Shown: piece after piece, positions 55,056 through 64,000 of the stretch
Position numbering within the stretch: position 1 is the first letter of the stretch
How the letters are laid out: every line of letters begins with the position of its first letter
DNA from: an uncultured Paracoccaceae bacterium
Lineage (GTDB): Bacteria; Pseudomonadota; Alphaproteobacteria; Rhodobacterales; Rhodobacteraceae
Length of the DNA stretch: 64,000 nucleotides
Direction: 5' to 3'
Assembly (NCBI GenBank): GCA_947498415.1
Contig: CANMKB010000001.1
Coordinates: forward strand, 620,001-684,000
Notes under the pieces: model-generated
The model's input: only the letters and a program-made list of their open reading frames with translations
Told to the model about the DNA's origin: nothing
Databases searched by the model: none
Made by a program: the position numbers and the translations under genes

Positions 55056-56388
55056 GTGTCATGCCTTCGATCAAGAGCGATGGAACAACCCGAGACAAAT
55101 GTGTGCGAGCGTCGTTTGCTGGGAGGATGCGGCGCAACATGTCTCGCAAGTTTCCTGCGATCGTGCATTCGTTTATCGCGTGCGTGACTTCACCATTCTC
55201 AACCCAAAACCCCGAGGCTCCACGAGAATAGTCGCCAGTGTTTGGATTGATGGTGGAACCCATAAGAGAGGTTACAATCAGACCTGTGCCCATATCGGCG
55301 ATCAAGTCGTCTTTTGTCGCTGATCCCTGGGTGAGCTGGATGTTCCAGTTACTTGGTGACGGGGAACCGCCTGGGCCACGCGCCGCGTTTGCAGTGCTTT
55401 CCAGACCCAGTTTGCGGCCTGTTGCCAAATCAAGTGTCCAGCCCTTCAAAGTGCCGTTGCTGACAATCGCTCGTTTTCGCGTGGCGAGCCCTTCGCCATC
55501 AAACGGACGAGAGCCGGTGACGCGTGCACGGTGGGGGTCTTCGATGAGTGACAGTTCTTTAGGCAGAATATCTTCTCCAAGGGCGTTCATGAGCCATGAA
55601 GAGCCGCGCGCAATTGACGCGCCATTTGAGGCGGCCAGAAGATGTCCAATTAATGAGGATGAGACGCGCTCGTCAAACAAGACTGGAAACGCCCCTGTTG
55701 GCGGTTGTTTGGCATTTTGCCGGGCAAGCGCTCGCTCTGCAGCTTGCTGGCCAATATCTGTAGGGCTGCGTAGGTCAGCCTGATGAATGCGGCTGTCACC
55801 ATCAGAATCGCGCTCCATTTCTGCGCCTGAACCTGCGATCGCAACACAAGACGTGCCACGATTGGTGCGCTGATACCCACCTGTAAATCCATTGCTCGCG
55901 GCTAGGTGCACCTGGGTAGAGCTATATCCAGCCATTGCGGCCTGAACTTGAGAGATACCCTCATATCCCAGTGCAGCAGCTTCGGCCTCCGCCGCATCGC
56001 GTTGCAATGCTTCGGGTTCTGGTTCGGCCGCTGGGTCAAATAATTCAAGAGCATCGAGATCCCAACTGCGGGCGAGTTGCTGCGGATCAGCAAGCCCAAT
56101 GTTTGGGTCTTCGGGGGCCTCTTTCGCCATGGCCACGGCGCGCTCGGCCATGGTGTGCAGCGTGGATTCGGACACATCCGATGCAGAGACATTTGCGGCT
56201 CTTTGGCCGACAAATACCCGCAACCCAATGTCGATGCCCTCTGAACGTTCAGCGTGTTCTAGCTTACCACCACGCACATCGATCGAGACCGAGGTACCTT
56301 GCATTGCCATTGCATCAGCTGCATCAGCGCCCGCAGTTTTTGCAGCGGCGATTAAGCGCTGGGTCAAATCGTCCAGATTAGAGCTCAT
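55042..56388 (-). CDS. pmbA: TldD/PmbA family metalloprotease
   Basis: A 448-residue member of the PmbA half of the TldD/PmbA protease. The N-terminal ADAADAMAMQGTSVSIDVRGGKLEHAERSE region (seen in parts), GAEMERDSDGDSRIHQADL and the late SLMGSTINPNTGDYSRGASGFWVENGEV are family landmarks. In other bacteria TldD and PmbA act together on peptides and modified natural products; no tldD lies here. It shares a transcript with cysQ. Confidence 0.92.
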   Translation of the reverse strand: MSSNLDDLTQRLIAAAKTAGADAADAMAMQGTSVSIDVRGGKLEHAERSEGIDIGLRVFVGQRAANVSASDVSESTLHTMAERAVAMAKEAPEDPNIGLADPQQLARSWDLDALELFDPAAEPEPEALQRDAAEAEAAALGYEGISQVQAAMAGYSSTQVHLAASNGFTGGYQRTNRGTSCVAIAGSGAEMERDSDGDSRIHQADLRSPTDIGQQAAERALARQNAKQPPTGAFPVLFDERVSSSLIGHLLAASNGASIARGSSWLMNALGEDILPKELSLIEDPHRARVTGSRPFDGEGLATRKRAIVSNGTLKGWTLDLATGRKLGLESTANAARGPGGSPSPSNWNIQLTQGSATKDDLIADMGTGLIVTSLMGSTINPNTGDYSRGASGFWVENGEVTHAINECTIAGNLRDMLRRILPANDARTHLSRVVPSLLIEGMTLAGS

Positions 56389-56459
56389 TGGGCCTCCAAT
56401 ATTCTTATATCAATCAGGTAGACTGCGAGCCGAAGCAAAGCAAGCACTGCCAATGAAAT

Positions 56460-56487
56460 GGGCCGCGCAAATTGAATTGCACGGCCC
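56460..56487 (-). terminator. Hairpin between the DUF2125 gene and pmbA
   Basis: GGGCCGCGCAA and TTGCACGGCCC pair with one G-U around a short AT-rich loop. The minus-strand side is followed by ATTTCATT, a weak T-run, so this is a likely terminator of the DUF2125 gene, 20 bp after its stop. Confidence 0.55.
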
Positions 56488-56507
56488 AAAACTGAATCGT
56501 CAGATCG

Positions 56508-58016
56508 TTACTTCAGACGTTGTCCATTTGCCATCACGTGACCTTGTTCGTTGACTTCGATCCGCGAAGTCAGTTCGTCTTCGGCTGTGCCTGGGCGTGT
56601 AAACAGGCCCATCATCATACGTGCACCCATGGCGTCTTCGCTTGAGATAAAGCCCATTTCAACAATCTTATCGAGCAGCCCGTTGCCGCCAAGCAAACGG
56701 AAATCTGCTGCACCTTGCGGGCGAGGCATACCGTCAAAGCTATCAGTGTCAGTGTTATCAAACGTGAAATCACCTGCACCGGTCAGTTCCGCGCCGCCAA
56801 GCTCAATCACCAAATCTGTCAAGCTAAGTGCGTTCAGCTCACCTGGGAATTCGTCACTGTTTTCCAGCTCGGGATCCATCAAGTCTTTGAGAAGTTTTGT
56901 TTTGCCTTCCAAGTCAAAGGAAACGGTCGCTGGATCACGTGGCAAGACAGCACCGGCGTCAAACAGGTTCCACAGAACGTCGGGGACAGTAAGCCCACCC
57001 AAAGTCATGCCTAAGGCAAAGTTCTGCTCTTCTTCAGAGGCCAGCATTGGAAATTCCAGTCGATAGCCTGCTTCTTCAAGGTCAAAGGAAACCGGAAAAG
57101 GGATTTCTGCACCCGCTACAGAAACAGCAATGTCTTTTGCGTTGCCATTGTAGACGATGGCGCCATCTTTGATACCAAACTCAAGCTCGCCGCCTGACGA
57201 TGTGCTTTCAAGGCTAAAGGGTTCGCCGTTGTCTGATGCTGTTATCTGCTGAGTAGTAGGGCCTTGTTCAAAACGACCGCCAAAGGAAAGGCCGGACCGG
57301 AACAATGCAGCAGGATCGGCCGCATCAATCACATTTGGCAGGATACCATCGCCACTAAACCGCATGGATTCCATGTCGCCTGTTATAACGAAATTGCTGT
57401 CTTCTTCTGGAACAACGACGCGCACTTCGTAGGTCACTGTACCAGTGTTAAATGTTTGCTGGGCTTCACGCATGTCGCCACGTTTCATGGTCGACTGACC
57501 AATGACATCCGCCATGCTTAGGATAAATGTCACATCATCTAGCTTGACGTCATCCACCAGAAGTTTGGTCAGCGACATGTCGAGGCTAGCAGCTGTGTAG
57601 CTGTAGGACATGTCGTTTGGATCACCGGACACCACTGTGGCCATGCCGGTCAAATCCATCTCGATCGTTGCATCGACCTTTTCGCCATCTTCAGGGGCTA
57701 CATCAAAGTCGATGGTGGTTTTGGCTGGCATCCCGATGGCAACACTGCCGTCGCCTTGATTGGTAAACGTGACCTCTGGCATGTTCATGACAAACGTGCC
57801 CTCGTCCTCCGGCAAAACCATTGCCATCGCCAGACCGCTGACCGTTAATGTATCGCCAGAAGTGCTTTCTGATGCAGAAACTTCATAGCCGTAGCTTTCA
57901 AAATAATCGCGCCAATCACCCCAGACCTCTTGTGCGGTCACGTCAGCCTGTGCAGCGTTTGCCACAAAAAGGCAAGCTAATGCGGTGGAGCCGCTCATTT
58001 TTGTCAAAACTTTCAT
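56508..58016 (-). CDS. DUF2125 exported protein
   Basis: A 502-residue exported protein of the DUF2125 family. The ATG at 58016 (MKVLTKMSGSTALACLFVANAAQA) gives a clear signal peptide and AAGGG lies upstream; the longer frame adds 11 residues. The rest is a repetitive, acidic, beta-rich protein, with conserved stretches such as SYGYEVSASES near the N-terminus and LSLTDLVIELGGAELTGAGDFTFDN near residue 410. Its role is unknown; it is widespread in Rhodobacterales and may line or organise the cell envelope. Confidence 0.8.
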   Translation of the reverse strand: MKVLTKMSGSTALACLFVANAAQADVTAQEVWGDWRDYFESYGYEVSASESTSGDTLTVSGLAMAMVLPEDEGTFVMNMPEVTFTNQGDGSVAIGMPAKTTIDFDVAPEDGEKVDATIEMDLTGMATVVSGDPNDMSYSYTAASLDMSLTKLLVDDVKLDDVTFILSMADVIGQSTMKRGDMREAQQTFNTGTVTYEVRVVVPEEDSNFVITGDMESMRFSGDGILPNVIDAADPAALFRSGLSFGGRFEQGPTTQQITASDNGEPFSLESTSSGGELEFGIKDGAIVYNGNAKDIAVSVAGAEIPFPVSFDLEEAGYRLEFPMLASEEEQNFALGMTLGGLTVPDVLWNLFDAGAVLPRDPATVSFDLEGKTKLLKDLMDPELENSDEFPGELNALSLTDLVIELGGAELTGAGDFTFDNTDTDSFDGMPRPQGAADFRLLGGNGLLDKIVEMGFISSEDAMGARMMMGLFTRPGTAEDELTSRIEVNEQGHVMANGQRLK

Positions 58017-58150
58017 GACAAACCCTTCCAAATAAAATGTCCCTACCAAAATCGGTATTCATCAACGCAGGGTCAAGGGGCAAGACACTAGACCAGGCCG
58101 ATGCCCACGATTACAGCTTATATCAAAGTCAATGACGGAGACGTGTCATA

Positions 58151-58900
58151 GTGGATATTCAGGGAAAGACGGTTTTGATCACCGGTGCAAGCCGGGGCAT
58201 TGGGGCGGCGGCTGCGCGAGTTTTCGCCGAAGCCGGTGCAAATGTCGCGCTTGTTGCGCGCAGCGAAGAGGCAATTGCTGATTTAACTGCGGAATTAGGG
58301 CCAAAGGCGATCGCGATTCCCTGCGACGTAAGTCGTTATTGGGAAGTTGAAAAGGCGGTCGAAGCCTGTGTTCAGGCCTTTGGTGGGCTTGATGTGCTGA
58401 TCAACAATGCGGGTTTGCTTGAACCGATTGAGCATCTTTCAAACGCGTCACCTGACGCTTGGGGGCACGTGATTGATGTAAACATCAAAGGCGTGTTCAA
58501 CGGAATGCGGGCGGCAATGCCGGTTATGATTGCGGCAGGTGGTGGAACAATCTTAACGATTGGCTCTGGCGCGGCATCGAATCCCTACGAGGGTTGGAGC
58601 GCCTATTGTGCCTCTAAGGCCGGGGCGTTGATGTTGACCCGTTCCATAGACGCCGAAGCACGTGAGCAAGGCATTCGCGCAATCAGCCTATCGCCTGGCA
58701 CCGTTGCCACGCAAATGCAGCGAGACATCAAAGCGAGCGGCATTAACCCGGTTAGTCAGTTGGATTGGGAGGATCATGTCCCACCTGAATGGCCTGCCAA
58801 GACACTATTGTGGATGTGTTCCAGCGATGCAGATGAATGGTGCGGCGGTGAAGTTTCATTGCGCAGTGAAAGTATACGTAGAAAGGTCAGCTTGACTTGA
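58151..58900 (+). CDS. Short-chain dehydrogenase/reductase
   Basis: A 249-residue classical SDR with cofactor motif TGASRGIG at residues 11-18, NNAG near 87-90, catalytic serine in IGSGAAS and YCASK as the tyrosine-lysine pair. The start is GTG at 58151 after GGAGA. An arginine in beta-2 (LVARS) suggests NADP use. It overlaps the enoyl-CoA hydratase gene by TTGA, so the two act in one pathway, probably on an acyl or hydroxyacyl substrate. Confidence 0.85.
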   Translation: MDIQGKTVLITGASRGIGAAAARVFAEAGANVALVARSEEAIADLTAELGPKAIAIPCDVSRYWEVEKAVEACVQAFGGLDVLINNAGLLEPIEHLSNASPDAWGHVIDVNIKGVFNGMRAAMPVMIAAGGGTILTIGSGAASNPYEGWSAYCASKAGALMLTRSIDAEAREQGIRAISLSPGTVATQMQRDIKASGINPVSQLDWEDHVPPEWPAKTLLWMCSSDADEWCGGEVSLRSESIRRKVSLT

Positions 58901-59508
58901 TTACCCTTGATACACAAGTCAACGGGCTGTGGGTTGTCACCCTTGACCGCCCCGACAAGGCCAATGCCTTGACCGAGCAGATGTTGACTGACCTGATTGA
59001 TGTTTCGAAAGAGGCGCATGGCGCCCGTGCTCTGGTTTTGACAGGTCGGGGCAAGGTGTTTTCTGCCGGGGCTGATTTAGATGCAGCGCGTGCGGGCTTG
59101 GCGACCAGCCCATTGTGGGAGCAGCTTTCTGGCGCAATCGCAGAATTGCCTGGCCTGACAATTGCAGCTTTGAACGGCACGCTGGCCGGGGGAGCTATGG
59201 GAATGGCGCTCGCCTGTGATCTGCGGATCTGCGTGCCGTCGACCAAGTTCTTTTATCCTGTGATGAAGCACGGATTTCTTCCGCAACCGTCCGACCCGAT
59301 CCGCATGGCAAACCTGATCGGGCCATCTCGCGCAAAGTTGGTGTTACTCGCCGGACAAAAGTTAACAAGCGAGCAAGCATTGGACTTTGGGCTTGTGGAT
59401 CAGGTTGTTCCTAATGACGCCCTGATAGAGACTGCCCACTCCCTTGCGACTGATGTCCTCGATGCAGATCCAAAGATAGCGCAACAGATCAAAGCACTAT
59501 GTCCCTAG
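58897..59508 (+). CDS. Enoyl-CoA hydratase/isomerase-like protein
   Basis: A 203-residue crotonase-fold protein, shorter than the usual ~260 residues and lacking the C-terminal trimerisation helices. The oxyanion-hole regions VFSAGADLDAA and NGTLAGGAMGMALACDLRI are present. The acidic catalytic residue after the GG motif is replaced in part (KHGFLPQPSD), so its chemistry is uncertain. The start is TTG at 58897 overlapping the SDR stop. Confidence 0.8.
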   Translation: MITLDTQVNGLWVVTLDRPDKANALTEQMLTDLIDVSKEAHGARALVLTGRGKVFSAGADLDAARAGLATSPLWEQLSGAIAELPGLTIAALNGTLAGGAMGMALACDLRICVPSTKFFYPVMKHGFLPQPSDPIRMANLIGPSRAKLVLLAGQKLTSEQALDFGLVDQVVPNDALIETAHSLATDVLDADPKIAQQIKALCP

Positions 59509-59587
59509 TTTGAACGTCGTTCTTGAGGTTTTCTGACCAAACGGGCAAGAGAATGAAACACTTCGGCTTACGCTCTAGAGGGGCCAC

Positions 59588-60910
59588 ATGGAACAGATGC
59601 CAGAAATCGTGCAGCAGGCTATTGGCTATGCGGAACAGGGATGGGAAATCGCGCAGTCTTGGCTGCTAAGCCCCGCCGCGTGGTCTCAATTTGCGCTGCT
59701 GGTTGTGGCGTTTCTGATCGCTTTGTGGATCACCCGGCGCGTACGCCCGATTTTGACAAAGCTTCTAACCCCTGCGGAAGACCAGAATACAATCTTCGCA
59801 AAGGCGCGTCGCTTTGTTCTTCAGTTCATCCCACTGCTGCTGCCGGTTCTGGCTTATGTCTTGACCGGCATTGGAGAAAATATCACCCGCTCTATGTTTG
59901 GATCAGGGGCCGTCATTGCATTTGGCAATCGGCTATTCCTGTTCTTGGGGGCACGCATTCTTGTAAAGGATGTGGTGAACGATCCCTTCCTAAAACTGCT
60001 TGGGAAATACCTTTTGATCCCCGTGGCCGCCGTTTATGCGCTTGGTCTTTTGGGGGTCGCGACAGCTAAGCTTGATTCCACCGTCATTCCCCTTGGAAAC
60101 TTGAGTTTCTCGCTGTTGTTCCTTGTGCGCTTTGCTGTCGTCGGTGGCGTTATTTTTTGGCTGGGGCGTTGGTCGAATACACAGACGACGACTATCATTA
60201 AAAATCAGCAGGAAATGCGGCCTGCGATGCGGGAGCTGGCGCTAAAGGCGAGTGAGATTGCGATTTTTGGTATCGCCTTTTTGCTGCTGATGAACATCAT
60301 GGGCATCTCACTAACATCGCTTGCTGTGCTTGGTGGTGCGATTGGTGTTGGTCTTGGTTTTGGTCTGCAAAAAATCGCGAGCAATTTCATCTCTGGCGTC
60401 ATCCTATTGCTTGAGGGGCAGGCGACCGTTGGGGACTATGTAGAACTTGATGGTGGCGAAGCTGGCACGATTGTTAAAATGACTGCCCGCGCGGCGATCT
60501 TGGAAACCTTTGATGGTCGCTGGATCGTTGTTCCAAACGAAGATTTCATCACCACGCGTGTTGTGAACTTCTCGGACAGCGGGTCTGCAAACCGATACGA
60601 AGCCCCATTTTCAGTTAGCTATGACACCGATATCAATCTGGTGCCCGAGATCATTGAGACAGCCGTCGCCAAGCTTGATTTTGTTCTAGAAGATCCAGAT
60701 GGCCCCGATTGTGAACTGCGCGGCTTTGGGGATTCCGGTGTGGATTTCGCCGTCGAGTTCTGGGTGAACGGGATTGATGATGGAAAAAACAAGTTCACGC
60801 CACAGGTGCTGTTCGCCATTTGGAATGCGCTCAAAGCGCGTGACATCGAAATCCCATATCCTCATCGCATGGTCGAGTTGAAAGGCGAGCTGACCACCCG
60901 TTCGGAATGA
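59588..60910 (+). CDS. MscS-family mechanosensitive channel
   Basis: A 440-residue membrane channel that opens under osmotic down-shock. About five hydrophobic spans lead to the pore helix AVLGGAIGVGLGFGLQKIASNFISGV, followed by the beta domain (ILLLEGQATVGDYVEL, IVVPNEDFIT) and a C-terminal mixed domain. The N-terminal extension of some 150 residues is longer than in E. coli MscS. It overlaps the flavoprotein gene by ATGA. Confidence 0.9.
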   Translation: MEQMPEIVQQAIGYAEQGWEIAQSWLLSPAAWSQFALLVVAFLIALWITRRVRPILTKLLTPAEDQNTIFAKARRFVLQFIPLLLPVLAYVLTGIGENITRSMFGSGAVIAFGNRLFLFLGARILVKDVVNDPFLKLLGKYLLIPVAAVYALGLLGVATAKLDSTVIPLGNLSFSLLFLVRFAVVGGVIFWLGRWSNTQTTTIIKNQQEMRPAMRELALKASEIAIFGIAFLLLMNIMGISLTSLAVLGGAIGVGLGFGLQKIASNFISGVILLLEGQATVGDYVELDGGEAGTIVKMTARAAILETFDGRWIVVPNEDFITTRVVNFSDSGSANRYEAPFSVSYDTDINLVPEIIETAVAKLDFVLEDPDGPDCELRGFGDSGVDFAVEFWVNGIDDGKNKFTPQVLFAIWNALKARDIEIPYPHRMVELKGELTTRSE

Positions 60911-62064
60911 CACATGTACTCGTCATTGGGGGCGGCCCTGCCGGGTTGATGGCAGCTGATGTATTGTCGGCGAAGGGTCAAAGCGTTGTGGTTGCCGAGG
61001 CGAAACCGACTGTCGCACGCAAGTTTCTTATGGCCGGTAAGTCTGGATTGAACTTGACCAAGGATGAGCCGTTCGAGGCGTTTCTTAGCGCCTACGCCGA
61101 GGCGTCAGACTTCCTTAAGCCCATGCTAAAGGCATTTGGACCTGCCGAAGCGGTCGCATGGGCCGAATCCTTGGGGCAGGAAATGTTTGCTGGCTCAACG
61201 GGCCGTGTGTTTCCAAAGGTCATGAAGGCATCGCCGTTGTTGCGTCAATGGCTGACGCGTCTTGAGCGCCAAGGCGTTGAGATAAAGACCCGCCATAAAT
61301 GGGTCGGATTGGACGACGGCTATGTGTTTGAAACCCCCGAAGGAACCGTAACGTTTCAGCCAAATTGTGTGATCTTAGCCTGCGGTGGCGCAAGCTGGTC
61401 ACGGCTTGGCTCTGATGGCACTTGGGCGGGCGTTGCTCACCTGGATGTCGCGCCTTTTCAGCCCGCAAATATGGGTTATTGCGTGGACTGGTCGCCATAC
61501 ATGGAAAAGCACTTTGGCAAACCGGTTAAAGGGACAGCTTTGAAAGTCGGCGATCAAATCTCTCGTGGAGAATTTGTGGTTTCGAAACGCGGTGTCGAAG
61601 GTGGCGGTATTTATGCGATTTCAAGAATCCTTCGCGATGGCGCACCCTTAACGTTGGATTTGCTGCCTGACCTATCAGTCGATGACATTCGCAGGCGTTT
61701 AGCAAAGCCACGAGGTAAATCTAGCCTGACCAACCATTTGCGCAAAACGCTTGGGTTAGACCCTGTTAAGCAAGCCTTGATGATGGAGTTCGTGCACCCG
61801 CTTCCCGAAGATCTTGCTCCGCTGCTTAAGGACGTGCCGGTAAGACTTGGCGATGCGCGCCCGATGGATGAGGCGATATCCACCGCCGGGGGCGTTCGGC
61901 TTAGTGACCTGACCACTGAATTGATGCTGAAAGACCGGCCCGGTGTATTCGCTGTGGGCGAAATGCTGGATTGGGAAGCTCCAACGGGCGGTTATCTTTT
62001 GACGGCGTGTTTGGCGACTGGGCGATGGGCAGGCACAAGCGCAAGTGACTGGCTGCAAACCTGA
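60907..62064 (+). CDS. HI0933-type flavoprotein
   Basis: A 385-residue NAD(P)/FAD-dependent protein of the HI0933/TIGR03862 family. The FAD-binding GGGPAGLMAADVLSAKG opens the protein, GKSGLNLT follows, and the conserved C-terminal GEMLDWEAPTGGYLLTACLATGRWAG closes it. It probably carries out an oxidoreduction on a small molecule; no substrate is known for most members. It overlaps the channel gene and may be co-transcribed with it. Confidence 0.85.
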   Translation: MTHVLVIGGGPAGLMAADVLSAKGQSVVVAEAKPTVARKFLMAGKSGLNLTKDEPFEAFLSAYAEASDFLKPMLKAFGPAEAVAWAESLGQEMFAGSTGRVFPKVMKASPLLRQWLTRLERQGVEIKTRHKWVGLDDGYVFETPEGTVTFQPNCVILACGGASWSRLGSDGTWAGVAHLDVAPFQPANMGYCVDWSPYMEKHFGKPVKGTALKVGDQISRGEFVVSKRGVEGGGIYAISRILRDGAPLTLDLLPDLSVDDIRRRLAKPRGKSSLTNHLRKTLGLDPVKQALMMEFVHPLPEDLAPLLKDVPVRLGDARPMDEAISTAGGVRLSDLTTELMLKDRPGVFAVGEMLDWEAPTGGYLLTACLATGRWAGTSASDWLQT

Positions 62065-62139
62065 GACATTGTGCTGACAATAAGTGTCAGTGCCCAATGT
62101 TAGACGTTCATTCTAAAATTCAGCAATTAGGATGATCGA

Positions 62140-62574
62140 ATGTCAGTGACGGGTGGGTGTCTTTGTGGCGCAGTACGATATACTGTAGAACGGAAACCAA
62201 AAGAGGCGGGGGCATGTCATTGCCAGATGTGCCGAAAGATCAGCGGCGGGGTTTATATTGCGTTTCGCTTGTCTGAGTCTGAAGTCACTTTCGAAGGCAA
62301 AGATCACATCGCGCGGTACGCCAGCTCTCCATGGGCAGAGCGGTGTTTTTGTAAACTGTGTGGGGGCAATCTGTTTTATCACGTCTTGGCCGATGGCCCT
62401 TTCAAAGGGAACCATCATATTGGATTAGGTACGTTGGATGACCCCAGCGGTGTGCCAATGGTGAGCGAAATCTACATTGATCAAAAACCAGACAGCTATG
62501 CGTTCACTGGTGACTTGCACCAAATGACTCAGGCTGAGATTGAGGCGATGTATGCCGAATACATGCCAGATTAA
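62140..62574 (+). CDS. GFA family zinc protein
   Basis: A 144-residue protein of the GFA (glutathione-dependent formaldehyde-activating) family, which binds zinc. The motif CLCGAVRY, the cysteine pair CHCQMC and FCKLCGG form the zinc site. AGGATGATCG precedes the ATG. Members have many roles and most are not formaldehyde enzymes, so the function is open. It converges with holA, with 3 bp between the stop codons. Confidence 0.85.
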   Translation: MSVTGGCLCGAVRYTVERKPKEAGACHCQMCRKISGGVYIAFRLSESEVTFEGKDHIARYASSPWAERCFCKLCGGNLFYHVLADGPFKGNHHIGLGTLDDPSGVPMVSEIYIDQKPDSYAFTGDLHQMTQAEIEAMYAEYMPD

Positions 62575-62577
62575 CGG

Positions 62578-63603
62578 CTAGCGTCGTGACAACATTGCTA
62601 GCCTCAGCAGCGCTCGCTCAACAAGTGCCATAGCGGGCGCACTTTGCCCTGCGCTGCGCAATTGGAGGTCTGTATCCGTCAGAATGGTTAAGGCCTGTTC
62701 TAGCTTTGGCGCACCCCAGCCCTGCGCTTGCCGTAGCATTCGATCACGACGTGGCCCAAAAATCGGTGGGCGCATGCGCGAGATACCCTGCGCTGCGCCA
62801 CCTGGGTCAGACGCTGCAATATAAAGCGCACGGAAATGTCGCGTGGCCCCAATGCAAAGCCCAACCGGCTGGGTGCCTTGGGATTGAAGTTTCGTCATAA
62901 CGGGGCCGATTTCATGTGCACGGCCTTCAGCGACAATGTTCAAGACATCATCAAGGGCAGCTTCTGTTGAGGTCGGAGCGCAGGCCGCGACATCTTCGGA
63001 GGTTGCCGGAGAGGTGTCTTTAAATTTGTAGAGCGCGAGCTTTTCGATTGTTTGGCGGAAATCACCCGGATCAAGCTCTTTGGAGAGGTTTGTCAGATCG
63101 GTCATGGCATCGCGATCAATGTTGTTTAATCCGGCCTTTGATAGCTCTGCCTCGATTTCTTCGCGACTGGGTGGGTCATTGTAAATCCCCACTGCATAGG
63201 CATTGTTATGCCCCTCAAACGCTTTGCGGACCTTAGAGCTGGCTTTGAGTTGCCCGGCTGTCACGATGATCTGAGCATCACCCGTATTCCAGTCTTCCAG
63301 CGCAGCCAATATGGCCGGGGCCGCAGTGTCTGTTGCCTCTTCGACAAAGGCCACACGAGGCCCAGGGAAAAAGCTGACCGCTTTGATGGCATCGACAAGC
63401 TGCGCAGGGTCTTTGCGAAGATCAGCCGCTGGAATACGCGTCAGGCGCATTTCCTCTTCGCCCTGTGGGCCAATAAGCGCCGCGATGACTTCTTGACGCT
63501 TGAGCGCGATGCGCATGGCATCCGGGCCGTAAATCAGCAAGCCAGCGCGGCTTGGATCCGGTTTGCCAAAGTATCTGTTCGCATCGCGCGCTGAAAGCTT
63601 CAT
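62578..63603 (-). CDS. holA: DNA polymerase III delta subunit
   Basis: Clamp-loader subunit of 341 residues that opens the sliding clamp. The start KLSARDANRYFGKPDPSRAG (in two parts), the N-terminal LLIYGPDAMRIALKRQEVI, the middle VGLCIGATRHFRALYIAA and the C-terminal helices are those of HolA. The P-loop is degenerate, as usual for delta. It follows lptE and overlaps it by ATGA, a neighbour pair conserved across proteobacteria. Confidence 0.93.
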   Translation of the reverse strand: MKLSARDANRYFGKPDPSRAGLLIYGPDAMRIALKRQEVIAALIGPQGEEEMRLTRIPAADLRKDPAQLVDAIKAVSFFPGPRVAFVEEATDTAAPAILAALEDWNTGDAQIIVTAGQLKASSKVRKAFEGHNNAYAVGIYNDPPSREEIEAELSKAGLNNIDRDAMTDLTNLSKELDPGDFRQTIEKLALYKFKDTSPATSEDVAACAPTSTEAALDDVLNIVAEGRAHEIGPVMTKLQSQGTQPVGLCIGATRHFRALYIAASDPGGAAQGISRMRPPIFGPRRDRMLRQAQGWGAPKLEQALTILTDTDLQLRSAGQSAPAMALVERALLRLAMLSRR

Positions 63604-64000
63604 GCGGGTAAATCACTTGCACGGGCGATCAATGCGGTTGTGATTTGGTCTGCTAAGATAATCATAAGTCGTTCACGTGCATCGCGCTGTGCGCTCAGCT
63701 GTGCAACGGTAGAACCTGTTGTGGAATACCCCGTGAAGTTATTGACTTTGCCAGACAATAGCACCTCAGATGTCTCAAGGCTGCGCAGGGCATACGTTGC
63801 CTCTCCGATGACCTCGATGCGCGTCGTGCGGTTGTCGGTTGTGAGGGCGACGCCGTTTTCACGCAGATCGAGTGCAACAGATAGGCCATACCGGACATCT
63901 GCTGGCAGGCCTAGCCGATGTTCTAATTGGCGGCCTAGGGCAAACCCATTTGCATCACGCGGTTCATCAACAGAGATCCGCCCTCGCAAATTGCGAGCGG
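63600..64000 (-). CDS. lptE: LPS assembly lipoprotein LptE (5' end beyond the window)
   Basis: The last 133 residues of the LptE-type outer-membrane lipoprotein. The frame stays open to the window edge at 64000, so the signal peptide and lipobox lie outside. Visible features: GRISVDEPRDANGF, LEHRLGLPAD, RYGLSVALDL, LLSGKVNNFTGYSTTGS and ARERLMIILADQITTAL, the typical C-terminal helix. LptE plugs LptD and helps insert LPS. It overlaps holA by ATGA. Confidence 0.88.
   Translation of the reverse strand, partial: ARNLRGRISVDEPRDANGFALGRQLEHRLGLPADVRYGLSVALDLRENGVALTTDNRTTRIEVIGEATYALRSLETSEVLLSGKVNNFTGYSTTGSTVAQLSAQRDARERLMIILADQITTALIARASDLPA

Overview
The window reads as chromosome of a marine alphaproteobacterium of the order Rhodobacterales (Roseobacter group). 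Support: a CcrM-type GANTC methyltransferase, a serC-serA pair behind a short structured leader, a znuA / zur-znuC-znuB locus, an UMF1-type MFS gene followed by mepA, the waaA-lpxK and pmbA-cysQ pairs, a DUF2125 gene, DciA-like DUF721, and a full Gram-negative lipid A/LPS gene set (lpxK, waaA, lptE). This is inferred from gene content only; no rRNA or tRNA gene was seen.

Region 1 (1-10.8 kb) is accessory DNA. It opens with a Tn7/Tn5053-like transposition module (end of an unidentified gene, a DDE transposase of the TnsB/TniA type, a TniB/TnsC ATPase), then a terminator and an AT-rich end full of TGCGCA-core repeats. The last ~545 bp of this module recur as a decayed direct repeat at 10247-10790. 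Between the two copies lie two broken IS3-family elements, and between those an intact sugar-acid-like catabolic operon: a divergent LacI regulator, a perfect palindromic operator, an APH-fold kinase, an enolase paralogue with changed active-site residues, a fumarylacetoacetate-hydrolase-family enzyme and a short-chain dehydrogenase. I infer a pathway in which a 2-phosphorylated sugar acid is dehydrated by the enolase paralogue. This is the best candidate for an undescribed system here.

Region 2 (10.8-20.4 kb) has katG, a second LacI regulator, and a four-gene minus-strand glycan cluster: two GT92-like glycosyltransferases (one a tandem fusion), a GT32-like transferase with an IS3-OrfA-like C-terminal tail, and a methyltransferase fused to an alpha/beta hydrolase.

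Region 3 (20.4-31.8 kb) has zinc uptake with Zur boxes, a DUF2478 protein, a PEP-mutase-family enzyme, ada, a TauE/SafE permease, the serine pathway (serB divergent from serC-serA), a PPP-type phosphatase and an unlisted 49-residue small ORF downstream of a CtrA-like box.

Region 4 (31.8-64 kb) is mostly housekeeping: threonine degradation (kbl-tdh), yaaA, recQ, yggT, UMF1 transporter, mepA, a phytase-like esterase, arfB, rnhB, ccrM, an AlkB-type monooxygenase, mutY, dciA-like, dsbA-like, lpxK, waaA, an amidotransferase, cysQ, pmbA, a DUF2125 protein, an SDR/enoyl-CoA hydratase pair, an MscS channel, a flavoprotein, a GFA protein, holA and the start-truncated lptE. Upstream of arfB (42.5-42.7 kb) is a structured leader with a putative 18-codon ORF, a sequestered Shine-Dalgarno, a potential antiterminator and a terminator, which looks like an attenuator or a small RNA gene. 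A membrane-anchored winged-helix protein is encoded at 43.1-43.8 kb.
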